This document shows positions 17,356 to 25,271 of a stretch of DNA of 29,475 nt, in pieces. Within the stretch, counting starts at the first letter, position 1. The number at the start of each line of letters is the position of its first letter. The stretch comes from Bacillota bacterium. GTDB lineage: Bacteria > Bacillota > Bacilli > Paenibacillales > Paenibacillaceae. The notes under the pieces are model-generated. The model saw only the letters and a program-made list of their open reading frames with translations, ran no database searches and was not told the DNA's origin. The stretch covers positions 1-29,475 of the forward strand of contig JAEZCJ010000148.1 of NCBI GenBank assembly GCA_023433615.1, given 5' to 3'. Position numbers and translations under genes: made by a program.

Positions 17356-17919
17356 ATGAGAAAACTTATTGTATCCATGATGGTATCGATTGACGGGTAC
17401 ATAGAGGATCATAATAAAAGTTTGGAATGGTTTACATGGGACAGCGAAATGGAGAACTATATGCTGAACTATCTTCGGAATTTCGGGGTGTTCGTATACG
17501 GCCGCAAGTCTTATGAAACGATGGTAAGTTACTGGCCGGAGGCTGGCGATAACCCGGCTTGGCCTGATCGGGACATCGAGTTCGTCAAGATCATGAATGA
17601 GACTCCTAAGCTTATATTGTCTACAACGTTGCGTCAGGTGCAGTGGAATGCCGAGTTGTTTGGCGAGAATCCTGAACAAGAAATGAAACAGCTTAAAGCG
17701 CAAGAAGGCAAAGATATTGCCTTGTTTGCGGGGGCTTCCGCAGCAGCTTACTTTATGAGCAAAGGACTGGTCGATGAATATCATCTCATCATCAACCCAG
17801 TTATTCTCGGCAGTGGAAATGCGTTATTTTCAGGTGGCGACTCCATGAAAAGATTGCAGTTGAAATCTGCGCGTTCATTTCCGTCAGGCATCGTCATTCT
17901 GACTTATACAACTGTATAG
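17356..17919 (+). CDS. RibD/DHFR-like reductase (second of the sigma operon)
   Basis: 187 residues. Its ATG lies 1 nt after the previous stop, and its purine-rich binding site is inside the previous gene's end, so translation is probably coupled. Fold marks are MMVSIDGYI, FVYGRKSYETM (about residue 46), the glycine motif ALFAGASAAAYFMSKGL and HLIINPVILGSGNALF. It is clearly a paralogue of the first reductase rather than a recent copy, since the sequences differ throughout. The pair might work as a heterodimer or on related substrates; this is inference. The gene ends at the hairpin 17943-17969. A decayed copy lies at 20941-21222, carrying an internal deletion and an in-frame TAG. Confidence 0.87.
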   Translation: MRKLIVSMMVSIDGYIEDHNKSLEWFTWDSEMENYMLNYLRNFGVFVYGRKSYETMVSYWPEAGDNPAWPDRDIEFVKIMNETPKLILSTTLRQVQWNAELFGENPEQEMKQLKAQEGKDIALFAGASAAAYFMSKGLVDEYHLIINPVILGSGNALFSGGDSMKRLQLKSARSFPSGIVILTYTTV

Positions 17920-17942
17920 ACTTAAGCTGATAGAACCAAATC

Positions 17943-17969
17943 GAGACAAGCCGGTAACCGGCTTGTCTC
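17943..17969. terminator. Hairpin ending the reductase operon
   Basis: A 12-bp perfect stem GAGACAAGCCGG/CCGGCTTGTCTC with a 3-nt loop. The T-tail is weak in both directions. In the second copy (21246-21272) it lies between convergent genes and would serve both. Confidence 0.65.
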
Positions 17970-17977
17970 TCGATTGA

Positions 17978-18327
17978 TAATTTGGCCCGCGCGGAAACCT
18001 CTCCCGTGGCAACGTAGATGGCGCTGTATGGCGGAAGCGTAATGCTAGCCGCATTCCGAAGCCCGTAATCGTTCACCGTGCTGCCGTCCGGTTGAGGATG
18101 GCTCTTGAAGATGTACAGCTCGAATGCGCCGCCGTCATTCTCGTAGGCATTCCTTAGCTCATTGATTTGGCTTTGGCGCTGCTGATCGTACCGGTATAGC
18201 TGCGTATCGCCTGCAGATGCACTGGAATCGCTATAGAAATTCTGCGTGATTCGCGAAGCTCCTTGTCCAGGTAAACCGTCAAGTAACTGCCGTCCTGAAT
18301 GTACCGGTACGCATCGTTAAGACGATA
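17978..18327 (-). pseudogene. 3' fragment of the SLH-CAP gene (duplication remnant)
   Basis: This is a patchwork of the last third of the intact gene at 21281-25156. 17978-18002 matches the extreme 3' end, 18003-18248 matches 21603-21848 at a constant offset of 3600, 18249-18262 matches 22225-22238, and 18263-18327 matches 22326-22390. Deletions of about 295, 376 and 87 bases separate these blocks. The stop codon has changed from TAA to TTA (minus strand), so the frame runs on into the hairpin. It has no start, signal peptide or CAP core and cannot make a working protein. Confidence 0.9.
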
Positions 18328-18452
18328 TGGGCCCAAGACATTCATCCCACTAAATGGGAATCATGCCTTCTTTCTAGTTGCACCTGTCGGCAAAGATTAA
18401 AACCACAAGTTCTTCAGTGGCTCCAATAATCGCAGGTCGATTAATTATAGTA

Positions 18453-18986
18453 TTAGCTCTTTGGTAAATAATCTTTATAGTCTTTTTGATTTCCTTCAGC
18501 CTTAATGAATTTTTCTTTAAGTTCCTTCTCTTTTTCAGGTGTATCTAGTAGTATGTCACCTTCAACTGGAACAATATGATGAGTATCCGTTTTCGAATCA
18601 TACCTTGATACGAATAAATACTTCTTACCCTCTTTCAAATACTCTGCTCCATCAAATTTGTAGAGGACCTTTCTATCAGGATCATAAGCAACCCTGTGAC
18701 TAACATTGACAATCTTCTCTAGATTGCCCTTAATATTCTCCTCAACTTTTACTTCATATATAGAAAGTGGGCTTATCTCATCCTTAGTCTCTTTACTTTT
18801 AAGATTAACTGTTCCAACGAAAACATTATCCGCCCAACCAACTAATAGTTCACTGTTTTTAAGATCGAACATATTGATAGAGTGTGTCTTTACAACTCGT
18901 GCTTCTTTATTTAACAAGATATTTGTACCGAAGAATCCTATCAGTGAGACGCATACTAATATTGAAAGTAATTTTAGATATTTCAT
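18453..18986 (-). CDS. Small exported or membrane-anchored protein downstream of the metzincin
   Basis: 177 residues. ATG 18986 is preceded by AAGGAGTGA. Residues 1-25 (MKYLKLLSILVCVSLIGFF) form an uncleaved anchor or signal peptide. A cysteine is present, but no clear lipobox. The rest is predicted soluble and beta-rich: LVGWADNVFVGTV, YEVKVEENIKGNLE, LKEGKKYLFVSRYDS, then a Lys/Glu-rich helical tail. I cannot assign a family; the pattern recalls small Bacillus exported proteins of unknown function. It starts 26 nt after the protease gene in the same direction, so the two are probably cotranscribed, and an inhibitor or partner role is conceivable. Codons and bases are AT-rich, unlike the flanks. 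Confidence 0.75.
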   Translation of the reverse strand: MKYLKLLSILVCVSLIGFFGTNILLNKEARVVKTHSINMFDLKNSELLVGWADNVFVGTVNLKSKETKDEISPLSIYEVKVEENIKGNLEKIVNVSHRVAYDPDRKVLYKFDGAEYLKEGKKYLFVSRYDSKTDTHHIVPVEGDILLDTPEKEKELKEKFIKAEGNQKDYKDYLPKS

Positions 18987-19012
18987 TCCCAGTTCACTCC
19001 TTAATAAGTGTC

Positions 19013-19531
19013 TTATGGATTAGCAATATGGTAATCAGTTATATCATGGGAAGTCAAACTAGTAGTACCAGTAATATGACCATGCATAACAATGTAGTCC
19101 CAAGGATAATAATGGTCCATTATCCCAAGTGCATGACCTATTTCATGTATAACGGTATTACGGATGATTGAGTCAGAACTTACCTGTAAGTAGTAATCAT
19201 TATACTGAATTGTATCCGCATATAAGTTATCATAACTATACAACCCTGCCCACGGCACTAAACTTGAATACATATCAGTAAATGTAAGGTCTTCAATTAC
19301 CCAAATAGTATCTGGTGCTATGTTTACTTTTCCAAGACTATTCCATTGACTTAACGCTGAGTTAAATGGCAAGAAGTATTTAGTCCCTCCTCCATAGCGA
19401 ATTTCCCCTCCATCTATTGCGCTGAAAGAGTTTGTATGCCCCGGAGAAGCGACTGTTGCAAAGCTGACTGCTGCCCCTATCAATAATGCGATACTCATAA
19501 GTAGAGACACGACTACCCTCTTCTTAAACAT
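19013..19531 (-). CDS. Secreted matrixin-like metalloprotease (metzincin)
   Basis: 172 residues with a signal peptide (FKKRVVVSLLMSIALLIGAA, cleavage near ATVA). Translation is led by AGGAGG (19539-19544). The zinc motif HEIGHALGIMDH at about residues 129-140 fits HExxHxxGxx[HD]; its eleventh position is Asp, as in snapalysin-type enzymes, with His directly after. A plausible Met-turn follows at IVMHGH (about residues 147-152). The N-terminal part (GGEIRYGG, ALSQWNSLGKVNI) matches the small catalytic domain of matrixins. No propeptide with a cysteine switch is visible, so the enzyme may be secreted active or held by a partner. It heads a two-gene minus-strand unit inside an AT-rich block between the duplication copies. 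Confidence 0.85.
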   Translation of the reverse strand: MFKKRVVVSLLMSIALLIGAAVSFATVASPGHTNSFSAIDGGEIRYGGGTKYFLPFNSALSQWNSLGKVNIAPDTIWVIEDLTFTDMYSSLVPWAGLYSYDNLYADTIQYNDYYLQVSSDSIIRNTVIHEIGHALGIMDHYYPWDYIVMHGHITGTTSLTSHDITDYHIANP

Positions 19532-19595
19532 TAATTTACCTCCTAGAATTTATTTATGATAGCTGGCCAGCTGATCAACATAAGGTAAATACCTC

Positions 19596-19698
19596 TACAA
19601 CCAAAAATACGGATTATTAATCACGATGTGTCAATAACAATTTAATCTACCAAACAGTATTTGACAAAATAAGTCCACCACTTAAGATTTTGGTTGTA
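19596..19698. repeat. 11-bp inverted repeats around the protease promoter
   Basis: TACAACCAAAA (19596-19606) and its exact complement (19688-19698) flank the candidate promoter at 19639-19667, 81 nt apart. They could be a pair of regulator sites or the trace of an inserted element. Confidence 0.4.
19639..19667 (-). promoter_or_regulatory. Candidate promoter of the protease module
   Basis: On the minus strand TTGTCA (19662-19667) and TAAATT (19639-19644) are separated by exactly 17 bp. The -35 matches 5 of 6 bases and the -10 matches 4 of 6. A second possible -35, TTGACA, lies slightly closer to the gene but has a poor -10. Confidence 0.45.
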
Positions 19699-19929
19699 CA
19701 TTCTTTATTTTCCACTCGCGCACATAATGTTCCATATTTTTACTAAATAGACGCTTCCTTAAATAAAATACTTCATGACCCATGCAGTTCGCCCCAAATA
19801 CTAGAAAGTCCCAATATTCATTGAATTGTGTGCCAAACACCAGAAAAACTTGAAAAATCGAATATGCCCCAATAATCGCGAAGGGTACCTATTTTTAAGG
19901 GTATATCTTAGAGAAGATTGGGTGATTTT
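19699..19929. other. AT-rich intergenic stretch, no gene seen
   Basis: I see no open frame with a start and binding site, and no clear repeat. It leads from the protease promoter into the transposase remnant. Confidence 0.5.
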
Positions 19930-20375
19930 TTGAAACCAACCTTAGAGCAGCCTCGTTTTCGTAAACTCATGCATGGCGAGTGCGCGGGAGCGCCTCTAAT
20001 TCGCACCATGTGGGATCGCTTCGATTCTTTATTACTCCTTACGCAGTCGGGGATTTTCAAGCGCAGCGGCGCGCCGTCTTTGGCTTGATTGCCGGTTGTT
20101 CGTCTGGCAATCAATTAGCGCAGACTGGCGTAACCATATCCGAGTTGGCAAAGCAGATGTTGCTCATGCTGCGCGAATCCGTTTCTTGTCGGCTGTGGGT
20201 AGCCATGGACCGTTGGTAGTTCTGCAAGGAGTTCTTTGTTTTTTTGCAGGCGGATGCCATCGACTGGGTCACAAGGCAAAGCGAAACACTGCGTTATTCC
20301 GAAAGATACAGGAGCCTGGGCGTAAGCCCCGGTGTGTAATGCTCCCCATTGTCAAGACACGATTTTCTGAGGGAT
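19930..20375 (+). pseudogene. Decayed transposase remnant (IS4-like, DDE type)
   Basis: Fragments of one transposase appear in order but in different frames. They are LEQPRFRKLMHG, LIRTMWDRFDSLLLLTQSG and IFKRSGAPSL in one frame, GLIAGCSSGNQLA in another (about 20080), and AKRNTALFRKIQEPGRK in a third (about 20280). From memory of IS4-like transposases common in Paenibacillus and Bacillus, these match RSGTPTW, GLIANCSSVSQM and DWVTKAKRNTALFRK. Frameshifts, stops and internal loss make it non-functional. I found no terminal inverted repeats or target duplication. It lies between the two duplication copies. The family assignment rests on memory, not a search. Confidence 0.6.
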
Positions 20376-20538
20376 GAGATATATCCTGCTTCTCATGATT
20401 CTAGTATTTAGGATGCTGCCTTTTCGATAGTGTGATCGTCATATTGATCAGGCTTTGCTTCATTGAGGGATTGATGAGGGTTCTTGATTATAGAGTCGAA
20501 CATAACGAGCTATCTCTTTGCGCATCGCACGAGGGCCT
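20376..20538. other. Short degraded spacer left of duplication copy 2
   Basis: Nothing recognisable here. It may be the rest of the transposase element. Homology to the sigma gene begins at about 20539. Confidence 0.4.
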
Positions 20539-20789
20539 TACCGTGTAAAGTGTAGATGGTTATGGGGACAACCGGTTGTTCTCACCACAGCTATTCGAGG
20601 CAGCCTCCAAACATTATGGCGAGCTCAAAAACTTGAATTCGAGGATAAGTCGTCGGTAAGAGAGAGAATTACTTTTTTTGCAAGGAAGTCATGTTGGAGA
20701 TAGGCGAATACTTGGGTATACCGGTTGATGCGGATACGCAGACGAGTTACGAACACACTTGGAGGGCTTTGCGGTCTTGTCTGAATTGA
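20539..20789 (+). pseudogene. 3' fragment of the ECF sigma gene (SnoaL-like tail)
   Basis: It closely matches 16496-16747, including the stop codon (20787-20789), but lacks both sigma regions 2 and 4. A net one-base loss near 20663 shifts the frame. No start or binding site is present. It was cut off by the left end of the duplication unit. Confidence 0.9.
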
Positions 20790-20940
20790 GACGGGATTGC
20801 CACGCAGAACGTGAACGAGTGCTTCATATTATTCTTATACGATTCCTCCGTTCACGACTCAGGATCATCCGAATCAGCAAGAATGGCAATGCGTGTCGGT
20901 ACAGCAATCATCTGACACGGTGCACCTCCGATATCGTGCG
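20790..20940 (+). pseudogene. Remnant of the first RibD/DHFR-like reductase
   Basis: Short blocks match the intact gene at 16773-17354 in order: about 16868-16898, 16991-17027 (with a small gap) and 17242-17321. Most of the gene, including its start, is deleted. Confidence 0.85.
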
Positions 20941-21222
20941 AATTCTGCGTCAGGTGCAGTGGTTTGGCGAGAATCCTGAACAAGAAATGAAACAGCTTAA
21001 AGCGCAAGAAGGCAAAGATATTGCCTTGTTTGCGGGGCTTCCGCAGCAGCTTACTTTATGAGCATAGGACTGGTCGATGAATATCATCTCATCATCAACC
21101 CAGTTATTCTCGGCAGTGGAAATGCTTTATTTACAGGTGGCGACGCCATGTAGAGGCTGCAGTTGAAATCTGCCCGTTCATTTCCGTCAGGCATCGTCAT
21201 TCTGACTTATACAACTGTATAG
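20941..21222 (+). pseudogene. Remnant of the second RibD/DHFR-like reductase
   Basis: It matches 17629-17919. The first 90 residues are gone, 12 bases are deleted at 20962, a base is lost near 21038 (frameshift) and an in-frame TAG replaces AAA in the SMKRL region (about 21151). The 3' end and the following hairpin are well kept. Confidence 0.88.
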
Positions 21223-21245
21223 ACTTAAGCTGATAGAACCAAATC

Positions 21246-21272
21246 GAGACAAGCCGGTAACCGGCTTGTCTC
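21246..21272. terminator. Hairpin between copy-2 remnants and the SLH-CAP gene
   Basis: Second copy of the 12-bp stem at 17943-17969. It lies 8 nt past the stop of the minus-strand SLH-CAP gene and is its likely terminator. Confidence 0.7.
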
Positions 21273-21280
21273 TCGATTGA

Positions 21281-24200
21281 TTATTTGGCCCGCGCGGAAA
21301 CCTCTCTCCAGTCCCACGTGACGATCACTTTTTTATCATCCATGTACGTTTTGTATTCCTTCGTCTCATCGAAGTCGCCATCAAAGGCAATCATCCGCAC
21401 ATAAGGACCAGTCGACTTGAGCGTTAGGCTCTTCCCGTCAGGCATCGTCACTGTACCGCCGTTATCCCGGTATAAATATTGCATTGGAAATTGAATCTTG
21501 TCAGCCGGCACGGTCATTGGCTTATCCGTATGGTTGGCAACGACGAGGTTGCCGCCAAAGTTAAAATTGTAATAGTCGTCTTCGAATTTGACGTAATTGC
21601 TGCCCGTGGCAACGTAGATGGCGCTGTATGGCGGAAGCGTAATGCTAGCCGCATTCCGAAGCCCGTAATCGTTCACCGTGCTGCCGTCCGGTTGAGGATG
21701 GCTCTTGATGATGTACAGCTCGAATGCGCCGCCGTCATTCTTGTAGGCATTCCTTAGCTCATTGATTTGGCTATGGCGCTGCTGATCGTTCTGGTATAGC
21801 TGTGTATCGCCCGCAGATGCACTGGAATCGCTATAGAAATTCTGCGTGTAGAACATGCCTTGATCAAACGGGCTTCTCGGATACAGAGGGTTAAATGCAA
21901 CGCCAATGCCGAGATGCGTCCATTGCGCACGGAGCATATTGTCACGGTGCCCTTTCGAATTCACCCAGGACTGATAAGCTTCGATCGCATCGCGCTGACC
22001 GCCCGCTATGTTCTCGCCTACTGCTTGATAGGGGATACCCGCCGCTTCCATCCGGTTGCCGGGATCCTTGCCGTCCGGATTGACGTGATCAAAGAAATCA
22101 CGGTCACGCATATCCTCGCTATGCGCCCTTGCCGCTCCGGCCGCTGTCTCATCCCAGCGCAGCGCATTCAACCCGTACCGTACGCGGAATGCATTGACAA
22201 GATCGAGCGACTGCCGTTCGAACGATTCGCGAAGCTCCACCGTCTCCTTGCCGTAATACTTGGACATTTTCTCCTCGACCGCTTGATCGATCAGTTGGAT
22301 GGCTGTCGCTTTATTGCCGTCATGCTTGTCCAGGTAAACCGTCAAGTAACTGCCATCCTGAATGTACCGGTACGCATCGTCAAGCCGAAAAGACGTGGTT
22401 TCATTCGAGCTTCCTTTGGAAATGCTGACTCCGCCGGTGCCGTAACGCTTCTCGATATCCGCTGTCGAGGCGCCTAGCTTCAGCCCGCGGTTGGATTTCC
22501 AGGTATCCGTGTTGGAGAATAGCCCTACGACTTTGCCGCCCATCACTCCCACCTGCATATACCTCGTATAATCCGCGTTGTAAATATACCACGTGAAACC
22601 GAATTCGCTCTGATCTTTGCGTGCAGGCTGACCGAGACGTGCGAGCACTGCCGCTTCCGTATCGCCGATCGAAATTCCGCCGACCTGGAACTCCTTCGGC
22701 ATCGTTTCCGGCGTAATATCTGCCTTCGCTAGCTTGAAACCACGATCCTTTAAATTATGAATAAGCGTAATGGCTTCGGACCGTTTCAATGGATCGCTCG
22801 AGCCGAACCCTGCGACCGTGGCCGACGTTTTGCCGCCGGCAATGCCAATATCCAGCACGTATTGAATGGCGTCCTTCATTTCGCGGAACTCGAACCCTTG
22901 GCTCGCCGCCAGCAGCAATGCCACTTGCCCGCGGTTAAAGCTTGTGCCAGATTTACCGTTCAGTACGGGCCAGTTATAAGATTTCGATACTTCGTAATAA
23001 GGCGCAGACCATGTCGCTCCCGCTGCCTTGGCAGGCACTTTAATGTCCGGGTAGGTACGCAACAGCATGGTTAGAAATTCCGGCTCCGTCACGCTGGCAT
23101 CCGGCCGGAACTTGCCGTCTCCATATCCGCTTGCAATCCCTTGGCTAGCAGCCCACTTAATCGAATTGCTCGCCCAATGATTATCGGCAACATCGAAGAA
23201 GCCTGACTTGTTCGTCGTCATGTTCCCGCTGCTCGTGTTGCCGCCCGTAGCAGGTGTTTCCGCGTCCTGATCTGCTGCAGGCTTCAATGGCTTGAACGTA
23301 TGTCTGTATTCGGTTGCCGACAGACTGCTGTCTTGCTTGCCTCTCGCGATTGCGACCGCCTTGATCGTGACCGACTCATACAGTTGGAAAGGCTTCGTAT
23401 ATTCGTTCGTTCCATATGCCGAAATGTACGTATGCGGCTGCGACCCGTCAATTGTATATAGTATTACTGCATCCGGATCTGAATGCGACAGCGTCACCGT
23501 CGCTGGCCCGCCGTCGCTCCGCGTCGTACTTTGGATCTTGACCGGTGAAAGTGCCGGCAGCGGATTGCGCAGGAAGCCCTTTCTACCATTGCTGTCCTCG
23601 ACAGTAGCCAGCCCTTCTCTGAAAGGACGAATGGCGTCAAATCTTATATCCGCCGCGCTACCGTCAGCAGCAACGAAGCCTGCCTTGCTGCCTAGCTGTA
23701 CCTGAGCGTAACCGTTCATAAAGACGGTTGCATCATCATAGATCGCCGGAATGACAAGTTGGCCGGTCTTATCGACGAAGCCGATCTTCCCGTCCTTGCG
23801 CACCATCCCTAATCCTGCACGGAACGGGTACGTCTTGTCATAAATAAGCGGGACGATTTCTTGTCCAGTGCCATCCACGTATCCCCATTTACCGCCTTCA
23901 TATTCGTCGTACCTGCCGCTACCCCCGTTCGATACAGGAGACATGCCTTCCCGCATGCCGATAAAGCCTTCTCCGATGTCTCCGCCGACAAAATCATAGA
24001 TAGGCGCAACAACTTCCTTGCCCGTCGCATCGACGTAACCGAACTTCCCTCCTTCATTATAGCTGCCTACACCGCCTATCCCTACCTTGGCGAAGCCGTT
24101 CAAGAACTCTTCCGCATAATCATATTGGAGCGGAATGACTTCTTCGCCTCGCATATTGACATAACCGTATTTCTTGGTGCTCAACTGGCGGTTTTGCCCC

Positions 24201-25156
24201 TCGAAATACTGGCCTTCGGACGATTCGAGATAATAGTCTTCGCCTATTGCTACCCGCGCTAAGCCATTCGTGAACGTATAACTAGTTTCGTCGTACCGGA
24301 ACGGTACGACCGTTTTTCCTGTTTGATCGATAAAGCCGTGCTTGCCGCCGAACTTGACTGGAGCCAGACCATTATTGAAGTACCAGGCCTCCTCGTACTT
24401 CGGCTTCACAATAAGGGTACCGAATGTGTCGATATAGCCATATTTACCGTCAATCCGCACTGCCGCGAGTCCTTCATGATAATCGCCGTATGACCGGTTA
24501 TCCAGCGGAATGACGGTCGTGCCCGATCGGTCGATGAAGCCGCTCTTCGCCTTCTGATAGACGCGTCCAAGGCCATTCGAGAACGGGTTGGCATCCGTAT
24601 AGATGAACTTCGTCACCGCTTTGCCGTTGGTGTCGAAGTAGCCGTACATGCCGTCTTGCTTTACCACGATCATGCCTTCTTGGACATCACTGACCGACTC
24701 ATAGATGGGTGGAATGATTTCTCCCTGCAAGCCTACTAAACCGCGGGTAACATCGCTTCCATAAATCGAACCTGATTTCTTGCCCTTCATCGCGACATGA
24801 GCGAATCCATCTGCTCCATAGCCCACGTCATCGTATAGGATCGATGTAACCTCCTGGCCTCTGGCGTTGATATAACCGAATTTCATTAGTCCGTCTTTCA
24901 TAAGACCAACCACAGCCAGACCACCGGAAAATTGTTGGGCTGTATCGTATTGGAAAGGGACGACAACCGCTCCGCTCTTGTCGATAAATCCCCATTTACC
25001 GCCTTTCTGGACAGCAGCTAATCCCTCAAAGAACACGCCGGAGCTCTCATACTGCGGTTCAATGCCATACGAAATCGATTCCGAGGCATAAGCCGCCGGT
25101 ACCATGCCGCAGACTAAAGTAATGCCGACTAACAGACTTAATACACGCTTCATCAT
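21281..25156 (-). CDS. Secreted WG-repeat / SLH / CAP-domain protein
   Basis: 1291 residues. The signal peptide is MMKRVLSLLVGITLVCGMV, cleaved near AYA-SE; either of two adjacent ATGs could start, behind a weakly spaced AGAGG. Residues about 30-535 hold about 13 WG-type repeats (KWGFIDKSG, KYGYIDTFG, KFGYVDATG). Residues about 540-610 resemble a chitobiase C-terminal domain (VILYTIDGSQP, VTIKAVAIARG). Residues about 650-805 hold three SLH units, the first clear (FFDVADNHWASNS), the middle one divergent. Residues about 824-900 fit the YkwD-type CAP-associated domain (ISIGDTEAAVLARLGQP). Residues about 984-1105 are a CAP domain with the conserved His, Glu and His in DFFDHVNPDG, GENIAGG and SKGHRDNML. 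The last 185 residues are unassigned. It is probably anchored to the cell wall. CAP proteins of this type have no agreed enzymatic role. The 3' third was duplicated at 17978-18327. Confidence 0.92.
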   Translation of the reverse strand: MMKRVLSLLVGITLVCGMVPAAYASESISYGIEPQYESSGVFFEGLAAVQKGGKWGFIDKSGAVVVPFQYDTAQQFSGGLAVVGLMKDGLMKFGYINARGQEVTSILYDDVGYGADGFAHVAMKGKKSGSIYGSDVTRGLVGLQGEIIPPIYESVSDVQEGMIVVKQDGMYGYFDTNGKAVTKFIYTDANPFSNGLGRVYQKAKSGFIDRSGTTVIPLDNRSYGDYHEGLAAVRIDGKYGYIDTFGTLIVKPKYEEAWYFNNGLAPVKFGGKHGFIDQTGKTVVPFRYDETSYTFTNGLARVAIGEDYYLESSEGQYFEGQNRQLSTKKYGYVNMRGEEVIPLQYDYAEEFLNGFAKVGIGGVGSYNEGGKFGYVDATGKEVVAPIYDFVGGDIGEGFIGMREGMSPVSNGGSGRYDEYEGGKWGYVDGTGQEIVPLIYDKTYPFRAGLGMVRKDGKIGFVDKTGQLVIPAIYDDATVFMNGYAQVQLGSKAGFVAADGSAADIRFDAIRPFREGLATVEDSNGRKGFLRNPLPALSPVKIQSTTRSDGGPATVTLSHSDPDAVILYTIDGSQPHTYISAYGTNEYTKPFQLYESVTIKAVAIARGKQDSSLSATEYRHTFKPLKPAADQDAETPATGGNTSSGNMTTNKSGFFDVADNHWASNSIKWAASQGIASGYGDGKFRPDASVTEPEFLTMLLRTYPDIKVPAKAAGATWSAPYYEVSKSYNWPVLNGKSGTSFNRGQVALLLAASQGFEFREMKDAIQYVLDIGIAGGKTSATVAGFGSSDPLKRSEAITLIHNLKDRGFKLAKADITPETMPKEFQVGGISIGDTEAAVLARLGQPARKDQSEFGFTWYIYNADYTRYMQVGVMGGKVVGLFSNTDTWKSNRGLKLGASTADIEKRYGTGGVSISKGSSNETTSFRLDDAYRYIQDGSYLTVYLDKHDGNKATAIQLIDQAVEEKMSKYYGKETVELRESFERQSLDLVNAFRVRYGLNALRWDETAAGAARAHSEDMRDRDFFDHVNPDGKDPGNRMEAAGIPYQAVGENIAGGQRDAIEAYQSWVNSKGHRDNMLRAQWTHLGIGVAFNPLYPRSPFDQGMFYTQNFYSDSSASAGDTQLYQNDQQRHSQINELRNAYKNDGGAFELYIIKSHPQPDGSTVNDYGLRNAASITLPPYSAIYVATGSNYVKFEDDYYNFNFGGNLVVANHTDKPMTVPADKIQFPMQYLYRDNGGTVTMPDGKSLTLKSTGPYVRMIAFDGDFDETKEYKTYMDDKKVIVTWDWREVSARAK

Positions 25157-25209
25157 CTTAGTGTACCAACCTCTTCTAATAGTGAATTTGTAATGCGATT
25201 CGACAACAA

Positions 25210-25235
25210 ATTATCTAATTCGATAATAATTTGGA
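25210..25235. promoter_or_regulatory. Dyad and weak Fur-like box in the divergent intergenic region
   Basis: ATTATC-TAATTC-GATAAT (25210-25227) is a 6-6-6 dyad. CGATAATAATTTGGA (25221-25235) matches 10 of 14 positions of a Fur 7-1-7 box. It lies 54-79 bp upstream of the SLH-CAP start on one side and upstream of the acetyltransferase promoter on the other. Confidence 0.3.
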
Positions 25236-25271
25236 AATTCCTTCATATAGAGCTATTGCTCGCGGCAAGCG

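Larger units (their letters stand above)
16496..18327 (+). repeat. Tandem duplication, copy 1
   Basis: This stretch matches 20539-22390 in the same orientation, apart from deletions. It contains the 3' part of the sigma gene, both reductases, the shared hairpin and, on the minus strand, a shortened 3' end of the SLH-CAP gene. In this copy the sigma and reductase genes are intact and the SLH-CAP part is decayed. Anchors: 16496 matches 20539, 17943 matches 21246, 18003 matches 21603, 18317 matches 22380. Confidence 0.9.
20539..22390 (+). repeat. Tandem duplication, copy 2
   Basis: Direct repeat of 16496-18327. Here the sigma and reductase parts are decayed by deletions and point changes, while the SLH-CAP part on the minus strand is intact and continues beyond the repeat. 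The original unit was about 2.6 kb. Confidence 0.9.

Noticed and set aside
17092..17784. 230-residue minus-strand frame across the two reductases
   Set aside because: It is antisense to two clearly coding genes and has no recognisable domain or binding site.
20759..21061. Plus-strand 100-residue open frame in copy 2
   Set aside because: It is a chance fusion of remnants of the sigma gene and both reductases in shifted frames, with no own start signal.
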